Shown: one piece after another, positions 1 to 8,023 of the stretch
Numbering within the stretch: position 1 is the first letter of the stretch
Layout: each line of letters begins with the position of its first letter
DNA from: Saccharomonospora glauca K62
Lineage (GTDB): Bacteria > Actinomycetota > Actinomycetes > Mycobacteriales > Pseudonocardiaceae
Assembly (NCBI RefSeq): GCF_000243395.2
Contig: NZ_CM001484.1
Coordinates: 341,589-405,588, forward strand
Direction: 5' to 3'
Length of the DNA: 64,000 nucleotides
Notes under the pieces: generated by a model
Told to the model about the DNA's origin: nothing
What the model saw: the letters and a program-made list of their open reading frames with translations, nothing else
Database searches by the model: none
Position numbers and translations under genes: made by a program

Positions 1-685
1 ACGCCAGGATGTTGGCCTCGGCGATCTGCGGCTTCGCGGCGAACTTCTCCCGCAGGAACGCCTCGGTGCCCTCGGTGGGCCGGTGGTACATCCACGAGAG
101 CAGGCCGAGCGCGAACATGTTCTTGCAGCGTTCGGCGTCCTTCTTGCCGAGCCCCGTGTCGGCGAGCGCGCCCTGGGTGAGCGTGGACATCGCCACCTCG
201 TACACCTGGAACGCCGACAACGAGTCATCGGTCAGCGGGTTGGTGTCGTAGCCGACCTTGCTCAGGTTGCGTTTGGTGAACTCGTCGGTGTTGACGATCA
301 CCATGCCGCCGTGCGGCACGTCGCCGATGTTCGCCTTCAGCGCGGCCGGGTTCATCGCCACCAGCACGTCGGGGCGGTCGCCCGGCGTGAGGATGTCGTA
401 GTCGGCGAAGTGGACCTGGAAGCTGGAGACTCCGGGGATGGTGCCCTGGGGGGCCCTGATCTCGGCGGGGTAGTTGGGCAGGGTGGCGAGGTCGTTGCCG
501 AACGCGGCCGCCTCGGACGTGAACCGATCGCCCGTCAGCTGCATGCCGTCGCCGGAGTCACCCGCGAACCGGATGACCACTCGGTCGAGTCGGTTGACCT
601 CGGTCCGTCGGGCCGAGGTCAACGCGTTTTCCTCGTCCGAACCGCCGAGACCCTCACCGCCGCTTGCGCCTGCGCTTGTGCTCAT
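1..685 (-). CDS. korA: 2-oxoacid:acceptor oxidoreductase subunit alpha, N-terminal part (KorA)
   Basis: Partial gene; the remainder lies outside the left edge. It encodes the N-terminal gamma-type domain of a fused gamma/alpha subunit of 2-oxoglutarate (2-oxoacid):ferredoxin oxidoreductase, which decarboxylates 2-oxoglutarate to succinyl-CoA using TPP and ferredoxin in an alternative TCA step. The ATG at 683-685 opens a short Ser/Gly-rich leader followed by the gamma-domain motif RFAGDSGDGMQLTGDRF near residue 40. Further on are the conserved stretches IPGVSSFQVHFADYDI and VLVAMNPAAL. About 228 codons are visible. The KorB subunit would be expected downstream, beyond the window. Fused KorA of this type is usual in actinobacteria. 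Family assignment is secure; substrate (2-oxoglutarate versus another 2-oxoacid) is inferred from the family. Confidence 0.88.
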   Translation of the reverse strand, partial: MSTSAGASGGEGLGGSDEENALTSARRTEVNRLDRVVIRFAGDSGDGMQLTGDRFTSEAAAFGNDLATLPNYPAEIRAPQGTIPGVSSFQVHFADYDILTPGDRPDVLVAMNPAALKANIGDVPHGGMVIVNTDEFTKRNLSKVGYDTNPLTDDSLSAFQVYEVAMSTLTQGALADTGLGKKDAERCKNMFALGLLSWMYHRPTEGTEAFLREKFAAKPQIAEANILA

Positions 686-832
686 GGGCCAGCAAATCCC
701 TCTCTCCAGACTCCGGCGCGCGACGCGCTCATACCTCGAGATTACTTGGCCTTCTGCGGCGTCGTGCGCCCTTGTGGTCCGGCTTACCTGTAACCGGCGG
801 TAACAGGGTACCTCGGTTTCAGTTCCCGGGAT

Positions 833-1297
833 TCAGCTGCCCGGATGCGGCGGTCGTTCCAGCAACGTTGATAGCACAACCGTCGAGACGGTCCTGTCGA
901 TGATCTCCAGCCCTCGGAGTCGTTCCAGCGCGTCCTCCAGGTGATGGATGTCGGCGGCCCGCAGGTGCACGATCGCGTCCGCCGCGCCCGACACCGTGTA
1001 CGCGGCGACGACCTCCGGCAGGGGTTCGAGGTGCGATCGGATTCGCGCGGGCGAGATGTTGCCCTGGCAGTGGACCTCGACGAACGCCTCCGTGCCCCAC
1101 CCCAGGGCCTCCGGGTCGACCACGGCGGTGAAGCCGCGAAGAACCCCCGTCTCCAGCAGGCGGTCGACCCGGCGCTTCACCGCGGGCGCGGAGAGTCCCA
1201 CGACCTTACCGATCTCCGCGTAGCTTGAGCGAGCATTCGCCACCAGGCACGAAACGATACGTTGATCCAACGTGTTCACACGCAACAAATAGCACAT
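833..1297 (-). CDS. Lrp/AsnC-family transcriptional regulator
   Basis: Small regulator of the feast/famine family: an N-terminal winged helix-turn-helix (LDQRIVSCL ... SYAEIGKVVGLSAPAVKRRVDRL) and a C-terminal RAM/AsnC ligand-binding domain (AFVEVHCQGN ... VAAYTVSGAADAIVHL). The ATG at 1295-1297 gives MCYLLRVNTLDQ. A GTG at 1277-1279 giving VNTLDQ is an equally good start and would better fit the family N-terminus. It is transcribed divergently from the dimethylarginase gene, with only about 56 bp between the ATGs, and two perfect palindromes lie in that gap. Members of this family often control an adjacent amino-acid catabolic gene, so arginine or an arginine derivative as effector is a reasonable inference, not shown by the sequence. 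Confidence 0.9.
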   Translation of the reverse strand: MCYLLRVNTLDQRIVSCLVANARSSYAEIGKVVGLSAPAVKRRVDRLLETGVLRGFTAVVDPEALGWGTEAFVEVHCQGNISPARIRSHLEPLPEVVAAYTVSGAADAIVHLRAADIHHLEDALERLRGLEIIDRTVSTVVLSTLLERPPHPGS

Positions 1298-1302
1298 AGA
1301 TG

Positions 1303-1326
1303 CGCAATCAATGGCAATTGATTGCG
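1303..1326. promoter_or_regulatory. Palindromic operator candidate 1 (Lrp/AsnC-ddaH divergent region)
   Basis: Perfect inverted repeat: arms CGCAATCAAT (1303-1312) and ATTGATTGCG (1317-1326) around a 4-nt centre. It lies a few bases from the regulator ATG and about 33 bp centre to centre from the second palindrome. Dyads of this size in a divergent regulator/target gap are typical of Lrp/AsnC autoregulatory sites. The binding partner is inferred. Confidence 0.65.
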
Positions 1327-1336
1327 AGATTACGCT

Positions 1337-1359
1337 GCGCATACATTCGATGTATGCGC
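1337..1359. promoter_or_regulatory. Palindromic operator candidate 2, overlapping the ddaH start codon
   Basis: Perfect inverted repeat: arms GCGCATACAT (1337-1346) and ATGTATGCGC (1350-1359), centre TCG. The right arm contains the ATG (1354-1356) of the dimethylarginase gene, so a protein bound here could block initiation of transcription or a leaderless start. The arm sequence differs from palindrome 1, so the two may bind different proteins or represent strong and weak sites for the same one. Confidence 0.65.
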
Positions 1360-2178
1360 GTACCTCTGCCCCGTCACTACGTGATGTGCCCGCCGCGGTA
1401 CTTCGCTGTGGACTACGCCATCAACCCCTGGATGGACCCGAACGTGCCCGTGGACCGGGAGCGCGCGTTGCGGCAGTGGACGGAGCTGCGGGACACCTAT
1501 CGCAGGCTCGGTCACCTCGTCGACGAGGTGGAACCGCAGCCCGGACTGCCCGACATGGTGTTCGCCGCCAACTCGGGCACCGTCGTGGAAGGCCGGGTGC
1601 TCGGCGCAAAGTTCGCGAACCCGCAACGTTCCGCCGAGGCCGAACACTTCCGCCGGTGGTTCGTGGAGCACGGCTTCCATGAGATCACGATGCCGCAGGA
1701 GACTAACGAGGCCGAGGGTGATTTCGCGTGGACCGGCCACCTGCTGCTCGCGGGCACCGGGTTCCGCACGGACCCGAAGGCCCACACCGAGGCGCAAGAG
1801 GTCCTGAAGGTACCGGTGGTGTCGCTGCGACTGGTGGACCCGCGCTACTACCACCTCGACACCGCGCTGTTCGTGCTGTCGGAGGCCACCGACGACCGGC
1901 CCGCGCACATCGCCTACTACCCCGAGGCGTTCTCGCCGGGGTCGCGGGCCGCGCTGCGCAGGCTGTTCCCCGACGCGGTCGTGGCCGACGCCGACGACGC
2001 CGCGTGCTTCGGGCTCAACGCGGTCTCGGACGGCCGCCACGTGGTGCTGCCCGTGGAGGCCACGGCCCTGGCCGAGAAGGTCGCCGCCCACGGTTACGAA
2101 CCGGTGTTCGTGGACATCTCCGAACTCCGCAAGGCCGGCGGCGGCCCGAAGTGCTGCACGATGGAGCTCCGCAAGTAA
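1354..2178 (+). CDS. ddaH: Dimethylarginine dimethylaminohydrolase / amidinotransferase-fold arginine hydrolase
   Basis: 274-residue guanidino-group-modifying enzyme. The pentein-fold family hydrolyses methylated arginines (or arginine/ornithine-related guanidines) to citrulline derivatives through a Cys-His-acid triad. Visible elements: the acidic loop EGDFAWTG near residue 121, the active-site His in YYHLDTALFVL (H167), and the nucleophile region KCCTMEL at the extreme C-terminus (C267/C268). The ATG at 1354 is chosen because the protein then begins MRVPLPRHYVMCPP, the usual N-terminus; an upstream in-frame ATG at 1300 would run into the regulator's promoter. No clear Shine-Dalgarno precedes it, so a leaderless transcript is possible. 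Control by the divergent AsnC-type regulator is inferred. Arginine deiminase or ornithine-producing activity cannot be excluded. Confidence 0.88.
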   Translation: MRVPLPRHYVMCPPRYFAVDYAINPWMDPNVPVDRERALRQWTELRDTYRRLGHLVDEVEPQPGLPDMVFAANSGTVVEGRVLGAKFANPQRSAEAEHFRRWFVEHGFHEITMPQETNEAEGDFAWTGHLLLAGTGFRTDPKAHTEAQEVLKVPVVSLRLVDPRYYHLDTALFVLSEATDDRPAHIAYYPEAFSPGSRAALRRLFPDAVVADADDAACFGLNAVSDGRHVVLPVEATALAEKVAAHGYEPVFVDISELRKAGGGPKCCTMELRK

Positions 2179-2188
2179 CCCCACTGCC

Positions 2189-2320
2189 GTGTCCGCAGCC
2201 TGTGCACGCGTGTCCGCAGGCTGCGAACGCGTGTTCGCATTTCCCGTACTTCGGCTCCCACTCCCGGCACGCGCGTGCGTACGCCAACTGCGGACACGCG
2301 TACGCCAGCTGCGGACACGA
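2189..2320. repeat. 21-bp tandem repeats in two inverted blocks (convergent gap)
   Basis: Two consecutive 21-bp units and a partial third (2189-2209, 2210-2230, 2231 onward; core GTGTCCGCAG) are followed after about 35 bp by the same unit in reverse orientation (2279-2299 and 2300-2320; core CTGCGGACACGC). The blocks fill the gap between the convergent ddaH and metal-permease genes and can pair as a large hairpin, so they could act as a two-way terminator. The same 21-bp family reappears at 41571-41640. Confidence 0.8.
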
Positions 2321-2323
2321 TGG

Positions 2324-3178
2324 TCAGGGGGACTTGCGGCGGCGGGCTAGTTTGTTCACGGCCAGCGCCACGGTGAACAGCGCGCCGGAGGCGAGGCCGA
2401 TGGCGCCCGCGACCGACGAGTCGAGCACCAGCGCCGCGCGGTGACCGATCAGGGAACTCGCCCAGCCGACGGCCACCGCGACGAGCAGCATGGGGCCGAG
2501 CCGGCGAGTCAGCAACCGAGCCGTGGCGGCGGGGACGACGAAGAACGTGATCACCAGGATCGCCCCGACACTGTCGAACGCGACGACGGCCGTACCCGCC
2601 ACCACGACGAGCAGCAGGCGGCCCACCAGCGCGCCCCGCAGCCCGGAGAGCTCGGCGAAGTCGGGATCGAAGGTCGCCGCCGAGAGCGGCCTCCACAGCA
2701 GCGCGACGAACAACCCCGTGCACACCGCCGTCAGCCCGGTGGCGAGCAACGACGTCGGCACCGGGGTCCCGAGGACGGTCACTGTGCGCAACGGCGTGAA
2801 CGTGATGTCGCCGTAGATGGCGGAGTCGAGGTCGATGTGAGCGCCCGAGGCGAAACCGCTGATGCCCAGCACCCCGAGCGAGAACAACGCCGGGAACGCC
2901 AGCGCGAGCGCCGCGTCGGACGCCACGACCCCGGTCCGCCGCAGCCACTCCGCGCCCGCCACGCAGGCCACCCCGAAGGCGGTGGCTCCGAGCACGGTGG
3001 TCGCCGAGGCGCGTTCCCCGGTGAGCAGGAACACGAGCACGATGCCGGGCAACACGGCGTGGCTCACCGCGTCGGGCAGCAACGCCTGGCGGCGGAGCAG
3101 CAGGAAACTGCCGAGCACCGCGCACGAGGTCGACAACAGTCCGGCGATCACCACGATCAGCACGTCGTCGGAGGTCAT
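2324..3178 (-). CDS. Metal ABC transporter permease (ZnuB/TroD family), second permease
   Basis: 284-residue polytopic membrane protein of the ABC-3 family, which forms the channel of zinc/manganese uptake systems. About eight hydrophobic segments are visible. It starts with VLIVVIAGLLSTSCAVLGSF and includes the conserved stretch RRQALLPDAVSHAVLPGIVL, with the ABC-3 Asp/His pattern, plus FDSVGAILVITFFVVPAATARLLTRRL near the C-terminus. The start ATG (3176-3178) overlaps the stop of the upstream permease by 4 bases (ATGA), so translation is coupled. It is the last gene of a four-gene operon (binding protein, ATPase, permease, permease). Two different ABC-3 permeases suggest a heterodimeric channel, as in treponemal TroCD. 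Confidence 0.92.
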   Translation of the reverse strand: MTSDDVLIVVIAGLLSTSCAVLGSFLLLRRQALLPDAVSHAVLPGIVLVFLLTGERASATTVLGATAFGVACVAGAEWLRRTGVVASDAALALAFPALFSLGVLGISGFASGAHIDLDSAIYGDITFTPLRTVTVLGTPVPTSLLATGLTAVCTGLFVALLWRPLSAATFDPDFAELSGLRGALVGRLLLVVVAGTAVVAFDSVGAILVITFFVVPAATARLLTRRLGPMLLVAVAVGWASSLIGHRAALVLDSSVAGAIGLASGALFTVALAVNKLARRRKSP

Positions 3179-4065
3179 GCGGCACGCTCCGGACGACGAG
3201 CCCTTCGGACTCTGGCGATCACCCCACGCCGGGGCGCGAAGACGACGGAGAGCAGGGCGACGCCGGTGGCGAGCAACACGATCACGGGCCCCGCGGGCAG
3301 TTCGGCGCGCCCGGAGAGCACGCCGCCGAGCGCTCCGCACGCGGCCCCGATCGCCCCGGACAGGGGCACGAGAGCCGAGAGCCGCTTCGTCACCTGCCGC
3401 GCGGCCACGACGGGCGCCACCAGCAGCGACACCATGAGGATCGCACCGACCGTGCGAACGCCGAGGACCACGGCCAGCGCCAACAGTCCGGTGCTCACCG
3501 CGTCCACCGCCCACGTCGGCACGCCCGCGACCGAGGTGAATCCGGGGTCGAAGGCGGCGCTGCGGAGGAGGCGGAAGCCCACGACGACGGCGGCCAGTCC
3601 GACGGCTCCCAGCGCGAGTGCTACGGCGATGTCGCGTTCGGACATCCCCGCCGTCTGGCCCAGCAGGTAGTTCGCCAACCCGGCTTGGCTGCCGTCACCG
3701 GACGCGGAGACGTGGGTGACGAGCACGATGCCCGACGACAGCGACACCGACAGCACCACACCGATGGCGGCGTCCGGCCGGAGCCTGCCCGCGCGTTCGA
3801 GAGCGATCATGGCGAACGCCGCCAGCGCTGCCGACACCGTGGCGCCGAGCAGTAGGAACTCGGGGAGCTTCGCACCGGTGGCGAGGAAGGCCACGGCGAC
3901 GCCGACGAGTGTGCCGTGGCTCATCGCGTCGCCGAACATGCTGCGCCGCCGCAGCACGGCGAGTGGCCCCAGGGCGCCCGCCACGAAACCCACAACGGCG
4001 GTACCGGCCACCACGACCGCGTCCGGGTACGGCAGCGGCAGCAGCGACAGTAGCCCTTCGATCAT
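3175..4065 (-). CDS. Metal ABC transporter permease (ZnuB/TroC family), first permease
   Basis: 296-residue ABC-3 membrane permease. Hydrophobic segments alternate with short loops from residue 15 onward. Family motifs are LRRRSMFGDAMSHGTLVGVA, with the Asp/His residues of ABC-3 permeases, and VRTVGAILMVSLLVAPVVAARQV. The C-terminus is short and Arg-rich. The ATG at 4063-4065 overlaps the stop of the upstream ATPase gene by 4 bases, and its own stop overlaps the next permease start. It would pair with the neighbouring permease to carry divalent metal into the cytoplasm. Confidence 0.92.
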   Translation of the reverse strand: MIEGLLSLLPLPYPDAVVVAGTAVVGFVAGALGPLAVLRRRSMFGDAMSHGTLVGVAVAFLATGAKLPEFLLLGATVSAALAAFAMIALERAGRLRPDAAIGVVLSVSLSSGIVLVTHVSASGDGSQAGLANYLLGQTAGMSERDIAVALALGAVGLAAVVVGFRLLRSAAFDPGFTSVAGVPTWAVDAVSTGLLALAVVLGVRTVGAILMVSLLVAPVVAARQVTKRLSALVPLSGAIGAACGALGGVLSGRAELPAGPVIVLLATGVALLSVVFAPRRGVIARVRRARRPERAA

Positions 4066-4832
4066 GAGTCCAACACCAGGGGAGCCATGCCGTAGGCGCG
4101 TTCGAGGTTCTCGGTGGTGAGCACGTCCGCCACCGGGCCGTCGGCCACCACACCGCCCGCCATCAGCACCGCGTGGTCGAACCGGTGCAGCACCGTGCGC
4201 AGGTCGTGGTGCACGGCGATCACGGAGGCACCTCGATCGCACAGGTCGGTGAGCACGTCGAGCAACGTCGACTCGGTGCGGGCGTCCACGGCGGTGAACG
4301 GCTCGTCCAGGATCACCAGTTCCGCTCGCTGGGCGAGCGCCCGCGCGAGGAACACTCGCTGGCGTTGTCCGCCGGACAGTTCGTCGAGTGGGCGGTCGGC
4401 GAGGTCGACGACGCCCACCTGTTCCATCGCCTCGGCCACCAGTTCGTCGTCGGTGTGGGTGAGCTTTCGCCACCAGCCTCGATGTGGGTAGCGCCCCATC
4501 TCCACCACCTGCACGGCGGTGATGGGGAAGTCACTGGCCACCGAGTCCTGTTGCGGCACGTAGGCGACGCGGCGACGTACCCGGTCCAGCGGTTGCCCCA
4601 GCAGCCGTACCCGGCCCCGCACCGACGGGACGAGCCCGAGCGCGGCCTTCACCAACGTGGACTTCCCCGCGCCGTTGGGGCCCACGATCGCGCTCAACGC
4701 ACCGGCCGGGATCTCGGTGCTCACGTCGGTGAACACGGTGCGTCCCCCGTAGGCCGCGGTGACGCCCGCCATGCTCAACGCGGGCACGGTGTCGCGCCGG
4801 GTCTCGGACGCGCGCCGGGATGTCGTGGTCAT
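4062..4832 (-). CDS. Metal ABC transporter ATP-binding protein
   Basis: 256-residue ABC ATPase that energises the metal permeases. Walker A is GPNGAGKST (about residues 50-58), the Q-loop region is AYVPQQD, the signature is LSGGQRQRV, Walker B is LVILDEPF, and the H-loop is VIAVHHDL. The ATG at 4830-4832 overlaps the stop of the binding-protein gene. The PQQDSV and RGWWRK stretches resemble TroB/ZnuC/MntB-type ATPases. The first ~18 residues are Arg/Ser/Thr-rich and probably unstructured. Confidence 0.94.
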   Translation of the reverse strand: MTTTSRRASETRRDTVPALSMAGVTAAYGGRTVFTDVSTEIPAGALSAIVGPNGAGKSTLVKAALGLVPSVRGRVRLLGQPLDRVRRRVAYVPQQDSVASDFPITAVQVVEMGRYPHRGWWRKLTHTDDELVAEAMEQVGVVDLADRPLDELSGGQRQRVFLARALAQRAELVILDEPFTAVDARTESTLLDVLTDLCDRGASVIAVHHDLRTVLHRFDHAVLMAGGVVADGPVADVLTTENLERAYGMAPLVLDS

Positions 4833-5836
4833 CGCAACCCCTCCGCTATGCGCTCGGCATTGGCGCGCACCATGCCGAGGTAGGTGCCCTCGGGGGTGCC
4901 GTCCGCGCCGGTGGAATCGGAGTACAGCGGAGCGCCGAGCTTCGCGTCGCCTCCTCGGTGCCGCACGGCGGCGAGCACGGCGTTCACCGTCTGTTCGGAC
5001 ACGCTGGTCTCCACGAACACCGCCCCGACATCGCGAGCGGCGACCACGTCGGCGACCCGGTCGATGTCGGCCGTGCTGGCCTCCTGCTGGGTCGAGACGC
5101 CCTGCACCGCCACCACGTCCAGGCCGAACGCCCTGCCGAAGTAGCGGAAGGCGTCGTGCGAGGTGACGAGCACCCTCGACCGTTCGGGGACGGCGTCCAC
5201 CAGCGCGCGGATCTCCTCGTTCAGGGCGAGCACCCGTTGCCGATAGGTCGCCGCCCGGCGGTGGTAGTCGGCGGCGTGGGCCGGGTCGAGTTCGGCGAGT
5301 TCCGCGGCGACGGCGTCCACGACGTATGCCCACAGCCGTGGCTCGAACCACACGTGCGGGTCGTACTCCTCCTCGGGGGCCGCGCCGGGCGGCGGGGACA
5401 GCAGCAGGTGTTCCGGCACGGCCTCGGCCGCGAACAGCACGGGTTTGGTCTCGGCCACCGCCCGAAGCGTCCGCATCAGTGACCCCTCCAGGTACAGGCC
5501 GACGGCCACGACGGCGTCGGCGCGGCGCATCTCGCGCAGATCGCTCGCCTTCGCGTGGTACAGGTGCGGGTCCACTCCGGGGCCCATGAGCCGCACCGTC
5601 GTCACGTGGTCGCCGCCGATCCGGCGCACGGTGTCGTCCAGGAACGTCGTGGTGGTGACCACTCGAAGCGGTGCCCCCCGCCCCGGCGAGGCGGACGAGT
5701 CGGACCCCAGCGCGGACCCCGCGGCCACGGACACGGCAAGGGTGGCCGCCACGACCAACGCCACCGCCGTGCGCACGTCTCGGCGCCGGGCCCGGCGCCG
5801 CTTGCGGGCCAAGGACAACGCCTCGTCGAGCCCCAC
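4829..5836 (-). CDS. TroA/ZnuA-type metal-binding protein of a metal ABC transporter
   Basis: 335-residue extracytoplasmic solute-binding protein of cluster A-I. A basic N-terminus is followed by a hydrophobic segment (about residues 22-44), but there is no lipobox Cys, so it is either cleaved by signal peptidase I or held by an uncleaved anchor. Metal ligands inferred by family position are H91 (DPHLYH), H161 (DPHVWF), H227 (TSHDAFRYF) and D307 (YSDSTG). This His3-Asp set is the TroA type, able to bind Zn or Mn, rather than the His2-Glu-Asp set of Mn-specific PsaA-like proteins. The start is GTG 5834-5836, 5 nt after AGAGGTGG. A palindrome upstream (5848-5863) suggests metal-dependent repression of the operon. 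Confidence 0.9.
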   Translation of the reverse strand: MGLDEALSLARKRRRARRRDVRTAVALVVAATLAVSVAAGSALGSDSSASPGRGAPLRVVTTTTFLDDTVRRIGGDHVTTVRLMGPGVDPHLYHAKASDLREMRRADAVVAVGLYLEGSLMRTLRAVAETKPVLFAAEAVPEHLLLSPPPGAAPEEEYDPHVWFEPRLWAYVVDAVAAELAELDPAHAADYHRRAATYRQRVLALNEEIRALVDAVPERSRVLVTSHDAFRYFGRAFGLDVVAVQGVSTQQEASTADIDRVADVVAARDVGAVFVETSVSEQTVNAVLAAVRHRGGDAKLGAPLYSDSTGADGTPEGTYLGMVRANAERIAEGLR

Positions 5837-5847
5837 GGACCACCTCT

Positions 5848-5863
5848 TTTCGGTATGCCGAAA
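5848..5863. promoter_or_regulatory. DtxR/MntR-like operator upstream of the metal transporter operon
   Basis: Inverted repeat with arms TTTCGG and CCGAAA separated by TATG, 12-27 bp upstream of the GTG start of the binding protein. Position and A/T-outer, G/C-inner arm composition fit a metalloregulator site of the DtxR/MntR/TroR class. It does not resemble the actinobacterial Zur box. The identity of the regulator is inferred. Confidence 0.6.
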
Positions 5864-6082
5864 TTCAGAGTAAGGGATGGCGAACTACGGTGTCGCGGTG
5901 GCCGGGGAAGCCGCCCCGGCCCGGCACCGTCCCCCGCGGGCACTCCTCGGGTAACCGGCCGCGATAAGAGTGATGCGGAGGACACCCGGAACATCCCCCT
6001 CGGCGGACTCGTTCGACACGTGGGGGGACGGTTCGGTTTCGAAAACCGCGTCTCACCGTGTCGCGAATGGGAGGCGGAGTAC

Positions 6083-6946
6083 TTGCACAGCCATCGCAAC
6101 GGGTTGAAGACGGCGTTGCTGCTCGGCCTGCTCAGCGCGCTGATCATCGGCATCAGCGGACTGTTCGGCCGGGGAGCGCTCGTCATCGGCCTGCTCGTCG
6201 CGCTCGCCGTCAACGGTTACGCGTACTTCAACTCCGACAAGCTCGCCCTGCGCGCCATGCGGGCCAGGCCGGTGTCGGAGGCCGAGCAGCCGGCGATGTA
6301 CCGCATCGTTCGGGAGCTCGCCACCTCGGCGCGTCAGCCGATGCCCCGGCTCTACGTGAGCCCCACCCAGGCCCCCAACGCGTTCGCCACCGGCCGCAAC
6401 CCCCGCAACGCGGCCGTGTGCTGCACCACCGGAATCCTGCGGCTGCTCGACGAACGCGAGCTACGCGCCGTGCTCGGCCACGAGCTCTCTCACGTGTACA
6501 ACCGGGACATTCTGATCTCCAGTGTCGCCGGGGCGCTCGCCAGCGTCGTGAGCTTCCTCGCCAACATGGCGATGTTCTCCGGGCTGTTCGGCGGTAACCG
6601 CGAGGGCGGGAACAACCCCATTGCCGCGCTGCTGCTCGTCTTCCTCGGCCCCTTGGCGGCGGGCATCATCCGCATGAGCGTCAGCCGCTCGCGCGAGTAT
6701 CAGGCCGACGCCTCCGGCGCCGAGCTCACTGGCGACCCGCTGGGCCTGGCCTCGGCCCTGCGCAAACTGCAACAGGGGACGCGCGCCCTGCCGCTCGCCC
6801 CCGAGCCCAGGGTGGTCTCGCAGTCCCACCTCATGATCGCCAACCCGTTCCGGCCGGGGGAACGGGTGTCCCACCTCTTCTCCACCCACCCGCCCATCGA
6901 GGAACGGGTGCGCAGGCTGGAAGAGATGGCGCGACGGCCGTTCTGA
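6083..6946 (+). CDS. htpX: Zinc metalloprotease HtpX (M48B)
   Basis: 287-residue membrane-bound metalloprotease that degrades misfolded membrane proteins under stress. Two N-terminal hydrophobic segments (about residues 11-46) precede the catalytic domain. The zinc motif HELSH has H133, E134 and H137. The third ligand is probably E205 in [12 protein letters not shown]. Two further hydrophobic stretches lie between them. The length matches actinobacterial HtpX (about 286 residues). A TTG start at 6083 is chosen: it gives [11 protein letters not shown], the family N-terminus, with GGGAGGCGGAG just upstream. The longer open frame upstream has no HtpX homology. Confidence 0.93.
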   Translation: MHSHRNGLKTALLLGLLSALIIGISGLFGRGALVIGLLVALAVNGYAYFNSDKLALRAMRARPVSEAEQPAMYRIVRELATSARQPMPRLYVSPTQAPNAFATGRNPRNAAVCCTTGILRLLDERELRAVLGHELSHVYNRDILISSVAGALASVVSFLANMAMFSGLFGGNREGGNNPIAALLLVFLGPLAAGIIRMSVSRSREYQADASGAELTGDPLGLASALRKLQQGTRALPLAPEPRVVSQSHLMIANPFRPGERVSHLFSTHPPIEERVRRLEEMARRPF

Positions 6947-6955
6947 GGTCGGCCG

Positions 6956-7837
6956 TCAGACCGTGGCACCCGCGTCGCGGGCCACGCGCATCACGTACTC
7001 GCCGTAGCCGCTCTTCGCCAACTTGCTGCCCAGGCGGTAGCACTCGTCCGGCGTGATGAACCCCATGCGGAGGGCGACTTCTTCCAGACACGCGATCCGA
7101 ACCCCCGTGCGGTGCTCCAGCACCTGCACGAACTGACTCGCTTCGAGCAGGGATTCGTGCGTGCCCGTGTCGAGCCACGCGAAACCCCGGCCGAGGGTGA
7201 GCATCCGGGCCCTGCCCTCGCGGAGATAGGCGAGGTTCACGTCGGTGATCTCCAACTCCCCACGTGCCGACGGCGTGAGGCCCTTCGCGATGTCCACCAC
7301 CTGGTTGTCGTACAGGTAGAGGCCCGTGATCGCGAGGTTCGACTTCGGCCGGGCTGGTTTCTCCTCGATCGACAGCAGGTTGCCCTCGGCGTCCACCTCA
7401 CCGACGCCGTAACGCTGCGGGTCCTTGACGGAGTACCCGAACAGGGTGCACCCGTCGAGGTTCGCCGTCTCCTGGCGAAGCATCCCGGAGAAGCCCCGCC
7501 CGTAGAAGATGTTGTCGCCGAGGATCAGCGCGACCTGGTCATCGCCCACGAAGTCGGCGCCGATGACGAACGCCTCGGCGAGCCCGTTGGGGCTCGGTTG
7601 CTCCGCGTACCGCAGGTCAAGGCCCCACTGACTGCCGTCGCCGAGCAGCCGCTGAAAGTTGGGCAGATCGGTGGGGGTGCTGATCAGCAGGATCTCCCGG
7701 ATGCCGGCCAGCATCAGCACCGACAGCGGGTAGTAGATCATCGGCTTGTCGTAGACGGGCAGCAGCTGTTTCGAGGTCGCCTGGGTGATCGGATGCAGCC
7801 GGGTGCCGCTGCCACCGGCCAGCACGATGCCCTTCAT
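6956..7837 (-). CDS. rmlA: Glucose-1-phosphate thymidylyltransferase
   Basis: 293 residues, full length for RmlA/RfbA. It makes dTDP-glucose from glucose-1-phosphate and dTTP, the first step to dTDP-rhamnose and other deoxysugars. The nucleotide-binding signature [11 protein letters not shown] is at residues 6-16, followed by [18 protein letters not shown]. Also visible are LGDNIFYG (metal/phosphate site), [10 protein letters not shown] and [14 protein letters not shown]. Starts with ATG at 7835-7837. No other rml gene is adjacent, so it is a stand-alone copy here. It converges with htpX, whose stop is 10 bp away. Confidence 0.95.
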   Translation of the reverse strand: MKGIVLAGGSGTRLHPITQATSKQLLPVYDKPMIYYPLSVLMLAGIREILLISTPTDLPNFQRLLGDGSQWGLDLRYAEQPSPNGLAEAFVIGADFVGDDQVALILGDNIFYGRGFSGMLRQETANLDGCTLFGYSVKDPQRYGVGEVDAEGNLLSIEEKPARPKSNLAITGLYLYDNQVVDIAKGLTPSARGELEITDVNLAYLREGRARMLTLGRGFAWLDTGTHESLLEASQFVQVLEHRTGVRIACLEEVALRMGFITPDECYRLGSKLAKSGYGEYVMRVARDAGATV

Positions 7838-8023
7838 GCGCCCTCCGCGTTCTCGCCGACAGACTCGCCGGTGGGCAGCGTATCGCGGGCCGTCCGTGTC
7901 CGTGACCGGTTCGGGGTGAGGTCACAGCTGTCCGCGAAGCACGTCCTTCCAGCCCTATCGCCACCCCGTCGGGGCGAGCACGATGGAGGTGACTGCCGTC
8001 GACGAGGGAAGGGCGCGGCGCCG

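Noticed and set aside
83-793. Plus-strand open frame opposite korA
   Set aside because: Low-complexity Arg/Gly/Val translation caused by high GC; korA on the other strand has clear family motifs over the same bases.
2189-2320. CRISPR-like short repeats
   Set aside because: Units are directly abutting 21-bp repeats without spacers, in both orientations, and no cas genes are near.
2441-3670. 409-codon plus-strand frame opposite the metal permeases
   Set aside because: Composition is a Gln/Arg/His-rich shadow of membrane protein genes; no domain and no ribosome site.
5555-6082. Upstream extension of the htpX frame
   Set aside because: No homology to HtpX, overlaps the start of the divergent transporter operon and its operator; the TTG at 6083 gives the family N-terminus.
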